Below are positions 8,562-18,350 of a DNA stretch of 64,000 nucleotides, piece by piece; position 1 is the stretch's first letter; each line of letters opens with the position of its first letter. Made by a program: the position numbers and the translations under genes. The notes beneath the pieces are model-generated. The model was given only the letters and a program-made list of their open reading frames with translations, searched no databases and was not told where the DNA came from. Source of the stretch: Nodosilinea sp. LEGE 06152 (lineage in GTDB: Bacteria > Cyanobacteriota > Cyanobacteriia > Phormidesmidales > Phormidesmidaceae); contig NZ_JADEWR010000011.1 of NCBI RefSeq assembly GCF_015207525.1, forward strand, positions 20,695 through 84,694, written 5' to 3'.

Positions 8562-9244
8562 CACGGCTGCTCCTTGCTCAGGGTTGTCATCTGCTGGCTC
8601 AGCCACGCCGCCGCACTGGTATTGGTGCCCTGAGCTAGCTTTTGCAGGGTCTCATCCAGCAGGGCGATAGGCAAACCAGCTAGCGCCTGGGAGGTGTCGC
8701 AAATCAGGTACTCACCATTCTCTTGCAGCAAAAAGGCAAACACTCGCTGTCCCCGCACATCTACCACCCAATATTCAGGAACGCCGAGGGCGGCATAGAG
8801 GTGCTTTTTCTCGTCCAAGTCACTGGCCAGGGTGATGTCAGAAATTTCGCCCACCAGGTCGGGCACTCGGGTCTGGTCTAAGTCAATCTGGCGCGGCTCC
8901 TCCGGCTGCCACTGGGGATAGTCAGCGCCAACATACAAGACGAGGTCGGGCGCACTGGCCCGCACTTCAGCCCGTTCTAGCAAGCACCGCCCCAAGGAAC
9001 TGAATGCTTGATTGGGGTGCTGAATAGCCCAGAAGAAAAGCAAACTGGTGAATAAATCGCTGACTGCCGCGTGGCTAATACCTTCTGCACCCATCGTGAC
9101 CCACAGCCATCCTTCGTTAAAGGCTAGTTTTATGCGATCGGGGCTGGGGCGATCGCGCAGCGCCACATAGTCGGCCCAGGTCGCCCGATACCACTGGTCT
9201 TGAGGAATTTGCGAAGCAGTTTTTGCCGAAGACGTCGCGGTCAT
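8561..9244 (-). CDS. Uma2 family protein (DUF820, PD-(D/E)XK fold)
   Basis: About 227 residues of the Uma2/DUF820 family, a restriction-endonuclease-like fold greatly expanded in cyanobacteria and of unknown cellular role. The putative nuclease residues are in ASAPDLVLYVG, VPDLVGEISD and the lysines of DEKKHLYAALGVPEYWVVD. The ATG at 9244 is preferred over a TTG at 9271. The stop codon shares a base with the phytochelatin synthase start, so the two are almost certainly co-translated. No functional link between them is known to me. Confidence 0.85.
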   Translation of the reverse strand: MTATSSAKTASQIPQDQWYRATWADYVALRDRPSPDRIKLAFNEGWLWVTMGAEGISHAAVSDLFTSLLFFWAIQHPNQAFSSLGRCLLERAEVRASAPDLVLYVGADYPQWQPEEPRQIDLDQTRVPDLVGEISDITLASDLDEKKHLYAALGVPEYWVVDVRGQRVFAFLLQENGEYLICDTSQALAGLPIALLDETLQKLAQGTNTSAAAWLSQQMTTLSKEQP

Positions 9245-9433
9245 AGGTTTAGCCCAATCCTTAATGACCAATGTAAGCCATAGCCGGATAGTTCTATCTC
9301 AACGCTAGAGAACCTACGGGACAGCGATAGGGCTGCGGGTTCAGAAGCTGGTCGAAAGTACTGAAGCAGAACGTCGCTATTATTAATACAGAGCTGGATA
9401 TAAACCTACCGCTAGCGATAAAAGCTTCACTTA

Positions 9434-10006
9434 ATGACCGTTAGCAAGAGCCATGCCTACTTTACTGCTGAAGAATACCTTCAGCTTGAGCACATCAGCC
9501 CCATCAAGCACGAATACCTTCAGGGTCAGATGGTGGCGATGGCTGAAGCCAGCAAAGCGCACGTCATCATTACGGGCAACCTCTCGGCTCTGTTGGTCAA
9601 CCACCTGCGCGGCACCGATTGCATTGCCTATGTCACCGACATGAAGGTGAAATTGCCTGCCCTAGAGGTGTTCTACTATCCTGACCTAGCGGTTACCTAT
9701 GACGATCGCGACCTCCGCTCCGATGAAGACTTCGTTGTGCATCCCAAGCTCATCATCGAAGTTTTGTCAGATTCGACAGAAGCTTTTGACCGGGGAGATA
9801 AATTTGCTGACTATAAATCGAATCCAGCGTTTGTAGAGTACGTTCTCATTCATCAAAAGCAGGTGTTGGTCGAGCGATTTCAGCGCAAGTCAGACACCCT
9901 GTGGATTCCCTACAATTATCAGGAAGGGAGCACGGTTGAATTTGCCAGTATTGGGTTTGCTTGTGAGATAGAAGCCCTCTACGACAACCTCAGCCAGCTC
10001 TTGTAA
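9434..10006 (+). CDS. Uma2 family protein (DUF820)
   Basis: A second Uma2 protein, 190 residues, divergent from the first and oriented away from it. It begins with the usual family N-terminus (YFTAEEYLQLE, KHEYLQGQMVAMAEAS). The PD-(D/E)XK-like residues are in YYPDLAVTYD and PKLIIEVLSDSTEAFDRGDKFADYK. Its sequence is clearly different from the 8561-9244 protein, so this is not a recent tandem duplication. Function is unknown. A 28-nt gap separates it from the pirin gene, so co-transcription is possible. Confidence 0.85.
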   Translation: MTVSKSHAYFTAEEYLQLEHISPIKHEYLQGQMVAMAEASKAHVIITGNLSALLVNHLRGTDCIAYVTDMKVKLPALEVFYYPDLAVTYDDRDLRSDEDFVVHPKLIIEVLSDSTEAFDRGDKFADYKSNPAFVEYVLIHQKQVLVERFQRKSDTLWIPYNYQEGSTVEFASIGFACEIEALYDNLSQLL

Positions 10007-10034
10007 CCGTTACCCAACCAGCTAGACCGCTACT

Positions 10035-10928
10035 ATGCCGACCCTAAACCAGTCCAGCACCGCCAAAACCCTGCACAGCATTCAGCGCACCCAAGGTCGC
10101 CACTGGGTAGGCGATGGCTTTCCGGTACGCACGCTGCTGGCCTACAACAGCCTGGGCCAAACTATCAGCCCCTTTTTGCTGCTCGACTATGCCGGACCGG
10201 CCACTTTTCCGGCGACTACCGCGCGGCGCGGCGTGGGTGAGCATCCCCACCGAGGTTTTGAAACCGTCACCATTGTCTACGACGGCGAGGTTGAGCACCG
10301 CGACTCGGCTGGCGGCGGCGGTATCATTGGCCCTGGGGATGTGCAGTGGATGACGGCGGCGGCAGGTCTAGTTCACGAAGAATTCCACGGGCCGAACTTT
10401 GCAAAGCATGGCGGCCCCTTTGAGATGGTGCAGCTGTGGGTCAATCTGCCCGCCAAAGACAAAATGGCCCTGCCCCGCTACCAGGGCATCACCGCTGACC
10501 AAATCCCCGTAGTCGAGCTACCCGATGGTCAAGGCAGCCTGCGGGTGATTGCCGGGGAATTTGAGGGCGCGCCAGGACCAGCCCAAACCTTTACGCCGAT
10601 TAACATGTGGGATCTGCGGTTGACGGGGGGCAAGCAGGTTAACCTGACTGTCCCTGAGGGCCACACCACGCTTCTAGTAGTGCTGAAAGGATCGGTACGG
10701 GTGGGCGACTCAGAGCCCATCGCTGAGGCAGAAATCGGCATTTTTGACCCTGCTGGTACCGTCCTTACCTTCGAGCCTCTGCAAGACACCACTGCCCTGC
10801 TGCTCTCTGGTGAACCCATCGACGAACCGATTGTCGGCCACGGTCCCTTTGTGATGAATACCACTGAGGAAATTTATCAGGCCGTGGCCGACTACCAGAA
10901 TGGCAAGATGGGGGCGCTTGTTAGGTAG
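10035..10928 (+). CDS. pirin family protein
   Basis: A bicupin of the pirin family, 297 residues. The N-terminal cupin holds the metal-ligand set: His residues in GEHPHRGFETVTIVYDGEVEHRDS and a Glu/His in AGLVHEEFHG. The C-terminal cupin is less conserved (MWDLRLTGGKQVNLTVPEGH). Characterised bacterial pirins are quercetin dioxygenases or regulators of central metabolism; which applies here cannot be told. It ends 25 nt before the convergent bioA stop. Confidence 0.93.
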   Translation: MPTLNQSSTAKTLHSIQRTQGRHWVGDGFPVRTLLAYNSLGQTISPFLLLDYAGPATFPATTARRGVGEHPHRGFETVTIVYDGEVEHRDSAGGGGIIGPGDVQWMTAAAGLVHEEFHGPNFAKHGGPFEMVQLWVNLPAKDKMALPRYQGITADQIPVVELPDGQGSLRVIAGEFEGAPGPAQTFTPINMWDLRLTGGKQVNLTVPEGHTTLLVVLKGSVRVGDSEPIAEAEIGIFDPAGTVLTFEPLQDTTALLLSGEPIDEPIVGHGPFVMNTTEEIYQAVADYQNGKMGALVR

Positions 10929-10953
10929 ACGCAACCGACAAACGCGATCGCCC

Positions 10954-12246
10954 CTAGGCAAGCGCAGCTACAACACTGTGGATAGCGCCAGTAATTTGCC
11001 CTAGCTGCGGTGGCTCAATAATGTAAGGCGGCATGGTGTAAATCAGTTGGCCAAAGGGGCGCAGCCATACGCCCTGGGCTACAAACTGAGGCTGCACCAC
11101 CGCCATATCTACCGGGTTGTGCAGTTCTACCACGCCGATCGCCCCCAGCACTCGCACATCCCTCACCGCTGGCAGGTCGCGGCAGGGGGCTAGCTCCTGC
11201 TTGAGCTGAGCTTCAATGGCAAATACCCTGGCGGCCCAGTCGTAGCTCTCTAGCAGGTACAGGTTCTCCAGCGCCACCGCGCAGGCCAGCGGGTTGCCCA
11301 TAAAGGTAGGGCCGTGCATAAATACCCCGGCTTCCCCCTGGGCAAAGGTTTCGCTGATGTGGCTGGTGGTCAGCGTTGCCGCCAGCGACATAAAGCCTCC
11401 GGTCAGCGCTTTGCCAACGCACAGAATGTCAGGGCTAATGCCAGCATATTCGCAGGCAAACAGCTTGCCGGTGCGGCCAAAGCCTGTAGCAATTTCGTCG
11501 AGAATTAGCAGAACATTGTAGCGATCGCACAGCTCCCGCGCCCGCCGCACGTACTGGGGGCTATAAACCCGCATACCCCCCGCCCCCTGCACCACCGGCT
11601 CAAAGACGGCGGCAGCAATTTCGCCGTGATCGCGCTCCAGAATGGCCTCAAAGCTGGCGATGTCCCTCTCCTCCCACACCCCTTCGAAGGGAACTTGGGG
11701 CGCAGCGGCAAAGTACTGTTCTACCAGGCTGCGGCGAAACAGATGGTGCATGCCGTTAACCGGGTCACACACCGCCATTGCCGCAAAGGTGTCGCCGTGG
11801 TAGCCGTTGCGCAGGGTCAAAAAGTGCTGCTTTTGTGGTTCGCCCCGGTTGTGCCAGTACTGGATCGCCAGCTTCATAGCCACTTCTACCGCCACCGACC
11901 CCGAATCGCAGAAGAAAACGTGCTGCAAGGGCTCCGGCGTCATCTGCACCAGCTTGTGAGCGAGCTGCACCGCTGGTTGGTGGGTCAATCCCCCAAACAT
12001 GACGTGGCTCATGCGGCCCATCTGCTCTTGGGCAGCCTGGTTCAGCCGGGGGTGGTTGTACCCGTGAATGCAGGTCCACCACGACGACATGCCATCGACC
12101 AGCTGCTCCCCCGTCTCTAGCTCCAGATGCACTCCCTGGGCCGATCGCACCGGAAACACTGGCCCTGTACCCGGCATCGCCGCGTAGGGATGCCAGACAT
12201 GGCGGCGATCGAGGGCCAGCAGGTCATCAATTGGCAGCGCATCCAT
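10954..12246 (-). CDS. bioA: adenosylmethionine-8-amino-7-oxononanoate aminotransferase
   Basis: PLP enzyme of biotin synthesis that converts KAPA to DAPA using S-adenosylmethionine as amino donor. The 430-residue length is standard. Diagnostic motifs are the N-terminal RRHVWHPYAAM, substrate-site SSWWTCIHGYNHP, NGYHGDTFAAMAVCDP, the PLP aspartate in LLILDEIATGFGRTG and the Schiff-base lysine in CVGKALTGGFMSLAAT. It is the last gene of the minus-strand tig-clpP-clpX-hydrolase run, 42 nt after the hydrolase. No other bio gene is in the window. Confidence 0.95.
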   Translation of the reverse strand: MDALPIDDLLALDRRHVWHPYAAMPGTGPVFPVRSAQGVHLELETGEQLVDGMSSWWTCIHGYNHPRLNQAAQEQMGRMSHVMFGGLTHQPAVQLAHKLVQMTPEPLQHVFFCDSGSVAVEVAMKLAIQYWHNRGEPQKQHFLTLRNGYHGDTFAAMAVCDPVNGMHHLFRRSLVEQYFAAAPQVPFEGVWEERDIASFEAILERDHGEIAAAVFEPVVQGAGGMRVYSPQYVRRARELCDRYNVLLILDEIATGFGRTGKLFACEYAGISPDILCVGKALTGGFMSLAATLTTSHISETFAQGEAGVFMHGPTFMGNPLACAVALENLYLLESYDWAARVFAIEAQLKQELAPCRDLPAVRDVRVLGAIGVVELHNPVDMAVVQPQFVAQGVWLRPFGQLIYTMPPYIIEPPQLGQITGAIHSVVAALA

Positions 12247-12255
12247 AGGACGTAG

Positions 12256-12279
12256 GGTGCACTCGCGAAGCAGTGCACC
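12256..12279. repeat. short hairpin repeat between hydrolase and bioA
   Basis: GGTGCACT and AGTGCACC form a perfect 8-bp stem around an 8-nt loop, embedded in CGTAGGGTGCACTCGCG. It resembles the small TAGGGTGC...GCACC palindromic repeats scattered in many cyanobacterial genomes. Position inside the operon spacer suggests an mRNA processing or stability element. Confidence 0.45.
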
Positions 12280-12288
12280 GTAGAGAGT

Positions 12289-13143
12289 CTAAGCCAGAAA
12301 CTTGTTAACGTACCCCAAATAGGTTTCTGGGTCTTCCAGCATCGGAAAGTGCCCAGTGTTCTTCACCAGGGCATAGTCAATTTTAGGATTCATCTCCGCT
12401 GCCTTACGTCCCAGATCCGCCGGAGTAATTTTGTCGAACTCGCCCGAGACCAGCAGCGTTGGCACGGAGATTTTGGCAAACTCCACAGGCATCACCTGGG
12501 TGGCTTTTTCGCTCACTGAGGTAAAGATCGTTCCTAGGGCCGTGGCATAGTCGGCATTTAAGAAGTCTTCTAAAAAGGCCACCTTCTCGGCTTTGGGAAT
12601 AGGGCGGCTGAGGAACCGGGCCATAAAAAAGCGCGGGGCCAGCGGGATTTTTGCCAGCCACTTGGGCCGAAAGGCCACCACGTAGCCGCCAAACTTGTAA
12701 AACGCATCAAAGGCCGCTTTGTCGTACTCAAAAACGCCGTTGCAGGTCAAGATGGCGCGATCGCACAGCTCCGCATACTGGTTCAAAAAGTACACCGCCA
12801 CCGATGCGCCCATGGAGTGGGCGTTGATAGAAACCTTGGGCAGGTTCAAAGCCTTCAGAAGCTCAGCCAAATCGTCGGCGTAGGTGTCTAGCTCGTAGCC
12901 TCGGGCTACAGCAGCCTCCTGCTGATCGGGAGCGAGGCGCGATCGCCCAAAGCCGCGCATATCGTACAGCAAACAGTCGTAGCGATCGGCCAAAGCTGCC
13001 GCCGTACTCTGCCAGTAACGGGCCGACCCAGCCCAGCCGTGGATAAACACCATAACGGGCTTAGGAGATGACGGGTCGCGTGGGGTATCGGTGCCCACCC
13101 ACTCGTAGTAGTGGTTAACTTGGTTGACTTCAACGTAGGGCAT
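12289..13143 (-). CDS. alpha/beta hydrolase
   Basis: A 284-residue alpha/beta-hydrolase with the oxyanion motif VFIHGWAGSARYW, the nucleophile elbow NAHSMGAS (Ser), a catalytic Asp probably in SGEFDKITP and the His in NTGHFPMLEDPE. The cap region is Phe/Lys-rich. Esterase, haloperoxidase-like or C-C hydrolase activity is possible; the substrate cannot be inferred. Only 2 nt separate it from the clpX stop codon, so it is co-transcribed with the Clp genes. Confidence 0.9.
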   Translation of the reverse strand: MPYVEVNQVNHYYEWVGTDTPRDPSSPKPVMVFIHGWAGSARYWQSTAAALADRYDCLLYDMRGFGRSRLAPDQQEAAVARGYELDTYADDLAELLKALNLPKVSINAHSMGASVAVYFLNQYAELCDRAILTCNGVFEYDKAAFDAFYKFGGYVVAFRPKWLAKIPLAPRFFMARFLSRPIPKAEKVAFLEDFLNADYATALGTIFTSVSEKATQVMPVEFAKISVPTLLVSGEFDKITPADLGRKAAEMNPKIDYALVKNTGHFPMLEDPETYLGYVNKFLA

Positions 13144-13145
13144 GG

Positions 13146-14486
13146 CTAAGCAGATTCGGGCTTAGGCATCGAAGAGGGGTGCACCAGCAGGTCAGCGGTA
13201 GACCGCTGTTCTACCATTTCACGGGTAATCGTGCAGCGCTTCAGGTCTTTGCGGGAGGGCAGCTCGTACATAATGTCGAGCATTAGCTCTTCGATGATGC
13301 CGCGCAGGGCGCGAGCGCCGGTTTTGCGGCGGTAAGCTTCTCGGGCGATCGCCCGCAGCGCATCCGACTTAAACTCTAGCTGCACATTGTCCATCCGCAT
13401 CAGCTTCTGGAACTGCTTCACTAGCGCGTTCTTCGGCTCGGTCAAAATCGCCATTAGCGACTCTTCGTCGAGCGGATCGACTACTGATGTGGCTGGAATC
13501 CGGCCAATGAACTCAGGAATCAGGCCAAATTTGACCAGGTCGTCGGGTTCTAAATGGCGCAGCACGTCAGCGGTGCGCTTCTCGCGCGAAAACTGCCCTT
13601 CACCGGGCTGCACAAAGCCAATCGACTTTTTCCCAATCCGTTGCTCAACAATTTTCTCGAGCCCTACAAAGGCCCCGCCGCAGATAAACAGAATATTGCT
13701 GGTGTCGATTTGGATGCAGTCTTGGTAAGGATGCTTGCGGCCACCCTGGGGCGGCACGTTGGCCACCGTACCCTCCAGCATTTTCAGCAGCGCCTGCTGA
13801 ACGCCCTCGCCTGACACGTCGCGGGTAATGGAGGGATTTTCGCTCTTGCGAGCAATCTTGTCGATTTCGTCGATGTAGATAATGCCCCGCTGAGCTTCTT
13901 CTACATCCAGGTCGGCCACCTGGAGCAGCCGCAGAAGAATGTTCTCCACATCCTCGCCCACGTAGCCCGCCTCAGTAAGAGTAGTGGCATCGGCTACCGC
14001 AAAGGGCACTTCCAAAATGCGGGCCAGGGTTTGGGCCAGCAGGGTTTTACCACAGCCTGTGGGGCCAATCAGCAGAATATTCGACTTTTGCAACTCAATA
14101 ATGTCTTCGGGAGCTTCGCCCTCGGCCCCCTGCAGGTAACTGAGCCGCTTGTAGTGGTTATACACCGCTACAGAGAGCACTTTCTTGGCCTCATTTTGGC
14201 CGATTACGTGCTCATCAAGGTAGTTCTTGATTTCGCGGGGCTTAGGAATCTGACTGAGGGAGATAGCGGGAGCGGTTTTGGGGCGATCGGCAGCGGGAGT
14301 ATCGCGGCGGGGCACCGGCTGGGCGATCGCGGTGCCCGAGTCAAACAGCTCCTCGTCTAAGATCTCATTGCACAGGTCAACGCACTCGTCACAGATGTAG
14401 ACTCCCGGCCCCGCAATCAGCTTGCGCACCTGCTCCTGAGACTTACCGCAAAACGAGCACTTTAAATGGGAGTCGTACTTAGACAT
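13146..14486 (-). CDS. clpX: ATP-dependent Clp protease ATP-binding subunit ClpX
   Basis: AAA+ unfoldase that recognises tagged proteins and threads them into ClpP. The 446-residue protein has the zinc-binding domain with Cys10, Cys13, Cys32 and Cys35, a variable linker, the Walker A GPTGCGKT (141-148), Walker [10 protein letters not shown], pore-loop and sensor motifs ([15 protein letters not shown]), and [18 protein letters not shown] in the small subdomain. The ClpP-docking loop tripeptide is in the KKSIGFVQP region (IGF). It starts 10 nt after clpP. Confidence 0.98.
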   Translation of the reverse strand: MSKYDSHLKCSFCGKSQEQVRKLIAGPGVYICDECVDLCNEILDEELFDSGTAIAQPVPRRDTPAADRPKTAPAISLSQIPKPREIKNYLDEHVIGQNEAKKVLSVAVYNHYKRLSYLQGAEGEAPEDIIELQKSNILLIGPTGCGKTLLAQTLARILEVPFAVADATTLTEAGYVGEDVENILLRLLQVADLDVEEAQRGIIYIDEIDKIARKSENPSITRDVSGEGVQQALLKMLEGTVANVPPQGGRKHPYQDCIQIDTSNILFICGGAFVGLEKIVEQRIGKKSIGFVQPGEGQFSREKRTADVLRHLEPDDLVKFGLIPEFIGRIPATSVVDPLDEESLMAILTEPKNALVKQFQKLMRMDNVQLEFKSDALRAIAREAYRRKTGARALRGIIEELMLDIMYELPSRKDLKRCTITREMVEQRSTADLLVHPSSMPKPESA

Positions 14487-14496
14487 AAAAATGGCC

Positions 14497-15180
14497 CTAG
14501 TTGAGTGCAGTCATAGCGGCCGAGAGCGTTTGTCTCTCTACAACATCGTCAATGATCCCGTAGTCTTTGGCCTCGGCAGCAGACATGTAGAAGTCGCGCT
14601 CGGTATCGGTCTCGATGCGATCGATGGGTTGCCCCGTGTGGTGAGCAATGAGTTCGTTGAGGCGGGTCTTGTGATAGAGAATCTCCCGCGCCTGGATCTC
14701 AATATCCACCGCCTGCCCCTGGGCACCACCTAAGGGCTGGTGAATCATAATTCGAGAGCTGGGCAGCGACAGCCGCTTGCCCTTAGCCCCCGCGCACAGC
14801 AGGAAGGCCCCCATGCTGGCCGCCAGGCCAAAGCAAATCGTGACCACATCAGGACGAATTTGCTGCATGGTATCGTAGATGGCCATACCCGCCGTCACCG
14901 AACCTCCAGGAGAATTGATGTAAAGCTGCACATCTTTCTCAGGCTCTTCGGCATCGAGGTAAAGCAGCTGCGCCACGATCGAGTCGGCGACTTCGTCAGT
15001 AACCGGGGTGCCCAAAAACACAATTCTTTCCCGCAGCAGGCGAGAGTAAATGTCAAAGGCCCGTTCACCTCGCCCCGATTGCTCTACGACAACGGGCAGC
15101 ATGCTGCGAACCTGGTTAGTGTGCAGGGCAGACTGGCTCAAGCTCAAAATCGGGCTACTCAAAGGGTTCGATGCAATCAT
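14497..15180 (-). CDS. clpP: ATP-dependent Clp protease proteolytic subunit ClpP
   Basis: Serine peptidase forming the ClpP barrel, 227 residues with an N-terminal propeptide. The triad is Ser122 (GLAASMGAF), His147 ([11 protein letters not shown]) and Asp196 (TERDFYMS), all present, so this is a catalytic ClpP rather than an inactive ClpR. Cyanobacteria encode several ClpP/ClpR paralogues; the tig-clpP-clpX order marks this as the paralogue that partners ClpX. It lies 226 nt after tig. Confidence 0.97.
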   Translation of the reverse strand: MIASNPLSSPILSLSQSALHTNQVRSMLPVVVEQSGRGERAFDIYSRLLRERIVFLGTPVTDEVADSIVAQLLYLDAEEPEKDVQLYINSPGGSVTAGMAIYDTMQQIRPDVVTICFGLAASMGAFLLCAGAKGKRLSLPSSRIMIHQPLGGAQGQAVDIEIQAREILYHKTRLNELIAHHTGQPIDRIETDTERDFYMSAAEAKDYGIIDDVVERQTLSAAMTALN

Positions 15181-15406
15181 AGTGGGTTTGGGCGAGATTT
15201 CAAGAGTTTAAGGATATTGCTTTACAGCAGCGCCAAGATCCGAACTTGGGCTAAACCAACCAGGCGCGACTCGCTTAACGAACGACTGGTCGGCCTAATC
15301 GACATTATGCCCCAAATTTTTGGGTTCACGGGGTGGGTTCCCCCCAGTCGGCCCTACAGTTGGCTCCGCAAACTACCCACCCTAAGTAATCCCAGCAATT
15401 TGACCC

Positions 15407-16930
15407 CTAGCTACCTTTACCAGACTTCTTGCCTTTAGACGTTTTTTTAGCCGGTTCTTCAGCGTCTTCAGTAGCTTCGTCTTCGGCATCTTCGACGTCC
15501 TCGCTGGCTTCGGTGGCCGCAACATCTATGGTCGCAGTCCCAGCGGCTCCGGTTTCCTGGTCAAGGGCCTCGGCTTGTTCAGCTCCGGCTTCCTCAGCGG
15601 CTTCGGTTTGCAGGCTGCCTTCGGGCACCAGCTCAACGGTATTGTTTTCCTCCAGCCAGGCCAGAATTTGTTCCTGCAGCAGCTCTTCGGTGAGCACCTG
15701 CTTGAGGCGATCGGGATCGATCTGGCTGGGGTCTTCTACCGTAGCCATGGCCTCTTTAATCTTTTCCTTCAGGGCCTCCTCTTCAATTTGAATGCCCTCC
15801 TGCTTGGCGACTTCACCCAAAGCCAGGGTGCGGTTGAGGCGATCGATCGCCTCGGGACGAGTGCGCTGGCGCATACCATCGACCAGCTCACGGGTCAGCA
15901 TTTTGTTGACGTCAATGCCCTGACGGCTGAGCTGCATGATGGTTTGCGTGAGCAGAAAGTCTACTTCTTTCTGCACCAGCGTATTGGGAATTTCGGCCTC
16001 CAGGTGCTCGACTAGGGCTTCGATCAAAGCAGCGTCTTTGTTGGCTTTGGTTTTCTCCGCCGCTTCTTCCTCGTAGCGCTCGGTCAGCGATGCTCGCAGG
16101 GCTTCAATGGTTTCAAATTCACTAATTTCCTGAGCAAAGTCGTCGTCAAGCTCGGGCAGCTCTTTTTCTTTAATTTCCTTCAGAGTGATGGAAAATACGG
16201 CAGGTTTGCCCGCCAGTTCTGTCTGAGAATAGTCGTCAGGGAAGGGAACTTCGACGTCTTTTGATTCCTCTAGAGCCATCCCGATAATGCCCTCGACAAA
16301 CCCGGGAATAAAGCGCCCTTCCTCTAGCTCGACCTGGAAGTCAGTGCCTGAACCGCCCTGAAACTCCTCAAACTCACCGCTGTCGTTTTGAACCTTGCCC
16401 ACAAAGTCGATAACAGCCACATCCCCAGACTGAGCGGGTCGATCTTCGATGGGTACCAGAGTGGCCAGGTTGTTTTGGTACTGGCTCAGGGTGGCATCAA
16501 CTCGTTCAGGGTCGGGCAAAATCTCTTCGGCCTGCACCGATAGCCCCTTGTACTGCTTCAGAGTGACGCGGGGTGGTACATCGACAGAGGCCTGAATGGT
16601 AATTGGCTGGCCCGGTTCGTAGGCCCCAATCAAGTCCTCAAAGGAGGTTTTGAGCTGGTAGTTGCCGATCGCATCGATTTCTTCCTGGGCGATCGCCTTG
16701 TCGACAGCGTTCTGCACCAGTTCTTCTAGCACTGCCGCCTTGAACTGAGGCACCCCTACCCGCTGTAAAAAGACCTGCTTGGGCACTTTGCCCTTGCGAA
16801 AGCCCGGTACGTTGACCGTCCGCATCATCTTACTCAACACCTGATCGTAGGTTTTTTGAGACAGATCGGCGGGAACTTCAATTTCTAGTCCTACCTGGCT
16901 GTCGGGCAGTACTTCCTGGGTAACTTTCAT
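15407..16930 (-). CDS. tig: trigger factor
   Basis: Ribosome-associated chaperone and peptidyl-prolyl isomerase. The N-terminal ribosome-binding domain carries the signature GFRKGKVPKQV. The FKBP-type domain follows (about 160-245; QSGDVAVIDFVGKV, FIPGFVEGIIGM), then the helical arms. The 507-residue length exceeds the usual ~430-470 because of a C-terminal tail that is first Ala/Glu/Asp-rich and then Lys/Ser/Gly-rich (KKTSKGKKSGKGS). Such bipartite tails occur in other cyanobacterial trigger factors. It is the first gene of the run tig-clpP-clpX. Confidence 0.97.
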   Translation of the reverse strand: MKVTQEVLPDSQVGLEIEVPADLSQKTYDQVLSKMMRTVNVPGFRKGKVPKQVFLQRVGVPQFKAAVLEELVQNAVDKAIAQEEIDAIGNYQLKTSFEDLIGAYEPGQPITIQASVDVPPRVTLKQYKGLSVQAEEILPDPERVDATLSQYQNNLATLVPIEDRPAQSGDVAVIDFVGKVQNDSGEFEEFQGGSGTDFQVELEEGRFIPGFVEGIIGMALEESKDVEVPFPDDYSQTELAGKPAVFSITLKEIKEKELPELDDDFAQEISEFETIEALRASLTERYEEEAAEKTKANKDAALIEALVEHLEAEIPNTLVQKEVDFLLTQTIMQLSRQGIDVNKMLTRELVDGMRQRTRPEAIDRLNRTLALGEVAKQEGIQIEEEALKEKIKEAMATVEDPSQIDPDRLKQVLTEELLQEQILAWLEENNTVELVPEGSLQTEAAEEAGAEQAEALDQETGAAGTATIDVAATEASEDVEDAEDEATEDAEEPAKKTSKGKKSGKGS

Positions 16931-17155
16931 GGGGCCTTTTGCTAACTAGACGGCGACTGCGCACGCTCCAAAGTGGCCTGGAGAACTTTTGACGCAATTT
17001 ATAAGCATACTCTATCGCTATGACCTGAGGAACATTCCTTGGTTTTAGTCCACAATCCTAGGCTGACAGCCCCCTAGCGGTAGGGGTACGGGTATTGGAC
17101 GGTCCTGGCCCGAACGTTTTGTTTTTCCTTATATTTCACCTGGAGCGCAGGGTTA
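16931..17155. other. divergent promoter region of tig and asd
   Basis: This spacer separates the divergent tig and asd genes. It contains an imperfect inverted stretch around GGCTGACAGCCCCCTAGCGG and a T-rich block (GTTTTGTTTTTCCTTATATTT). I see no gene in it. The asd promoter candidate is listed separately. Confidence 0.4.
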
Positions 17156-17184
17156 TTGGGGGAGCCAAGCCAAAGTGCTAATAT
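17156..17184 (+). promoter_or_regulatory. candidate asd promoter
   Basis: TTGGGG (17156-17161), a 17-bp spacer and TAATAT (17179-17184) form a plausible sigma-70-type promoter. It would place transcription start near 17191, about 36 nt before the asd GTG. A purine-rich AATGAGGTAGC lies just before the start codon. Confidence 0.45.
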
Positions 17185-17226
17185 CGGCTGATGTCAATAC
17201 GTTTTGAAAATCAATGAGGTAGCGCT

Positions 17227-18255
17227 GTGTCGAACGGGTTAAGAGTCGCGGTTTTAGGAGCCACGGGGGCTGTAGGGGCAGAACTGCTGGCGCTGCTAGA
17301 GCAGCGATCGTTCCCGCTCAAAGACCTAACTCTGCTGGCTTCGCCCCGATCGGCGGGCACAACGCTGACTTTTCAAGGCGAAGAGCTTCCGGTCCAGGTG
17401 CTGGGCGAAAACTCGTTCGACGGCATTGATCTGGTGCTGGCGTCGGCGGGCGGATCGGTTTCCCAGCAGTGGCTACCTAAAGCGGTAGCGGCCGGGGCCG
17501 TCTGTATCGACAACTCCAGCGCCTACCGAATGGATCCTACCGTTCCCCTGGTTGTGCCTGAGGTTAACCCCGAGGCGGCTCAGACCCACCAGGGCATTAT
17601 CGCCAACCCCAACTGCACTACCATTCTGATGGCTCTAGCCGTGTGGCCGCTGCACCTGGTGCAGCCCGTGCGGCGGCTGGTAGTGGCCACTTACCAATCG
17701 GCTAGCGGAGCCGGTGCCCGCGCTATGGAGGAGGTCAAACAGCAGGCCCGCGCCATTCTGGCTGGCGAAGAGCCGGTGATGGAGGCGTTTCCCTATCCCC
17801 TGGCGTTTAACCTGTTTCCCCACAACTCGCCACTCAACGAGCAGGGCTACTGCCAGGAAGAAATGAAGATGGTGAACGAAACTCGCAAAATTTTTGGCGC
17901 TGCTGACCTAAAAATTTCGGCGACCTGTGTGAGGGTTCCCGTACTGCGGGCCCACTCCGAAGCGGTTAATATTGAGTTTGAGGCACCTTTTTTGCCCCAA
18001 GATGCTAAGGCGTTACTGGCCAAAGCTCCGGGAGTTAAGGTGGTCGAAGACTGGGGTCGTAACTACTTCCCCATGCCCCTGGAGGCCAGCGGTCAGGACG
18101 ATGTGCTGGTGGGCCGCATTCGCCAAGATATCTCTAACCCCAACGCGCTAGAGCTGTGGCTCAGCGGCGACCAGATTCGCAAGGGGGCAGCGCTCAACGC
18201 CGTTCAGATTGCAGAACTGCTGTTGGTCCCCCAGGCGGTGGGCGCTAGCCACTAA
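17227..18255 (+). CDS. asd: aspartate-semialdehyde dehydrogenase
   Basis: Reduces aspartyl phosphate to aspartate semialdehyde with NADPH, the branch point to lysine/DAP, threonine and methionine. The 342-residue protein has the N-terminal Rossmann motif [13 protein letters not shown], active-site Cys130 ([10 protein letters not shown]) and the substrate region [11 protein letters not shown] with its arginine and histidine. The start is GTG at 17227. It is followed after 95 nt by dapA, the next enzyme toward DAP, an arrangement common in cyanobacteria. Confidence 0.97.
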   Translation: MSNGLRVAVLGATGAVGAELLALLEQRSFPLKDLTLLASPRSAGTTLTFQGEELPVQVLGENSFDGIDLVLASAGGSVSQQWLPKAVAAGAVCIDNSSAYRMDPTVPLVVPEVNPEAAQTHQGIIANPNCTTILMALAVWPLHLVQPVRRLVVATYQSASGAGARAMEEVKQQARAILAGEEPVMEAFPYPLAFNLFPHNSPLNEQGYCQEEMKMVNETRKIFGAADLKISATCVRVPVLRAHSEAVNIEFEAPFLPQDAKALLAKAPGVKVVEDWGRNYFPMPLEASGQDDVLVGRIRQDISNPNALELWLSGDQIRKGAALNAVQIAELLLVPQAVGASH

Positions 18256-18288
18256 TCTTTCCCAGGGTCAGCCCTACAGGAGCGAACT

Positions 18289-18297
18289 TGGTATAAT
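18289..18297 (+). promoter_or_regulatory. candidate extended -10 promoter for dapA
   Basis: TGGTATAAT contains a perfect TATAAT (18292-18297) with the TGN extension upstream, in the asd-dapA spacer. No good -35 hexamer is visible, as expected for extended -10 promoters. It would give a ~47-nt leader before the dapA GTG and allow dapA-rnj transcription independent of asd. Confidence 0.5.
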
Positions 18298-18350
18298 CTC
18301 AAGGACGTTGGGCTTCAACATATAGACTTCGTAGGACGTAAGGCATTCGG

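Noticed and set aside
11626..12120. 164-codon plus-strand frame opposite bioA
   Set aside because: Shadow of bioA; the BioA motifs run uninterrupted on the other strand.
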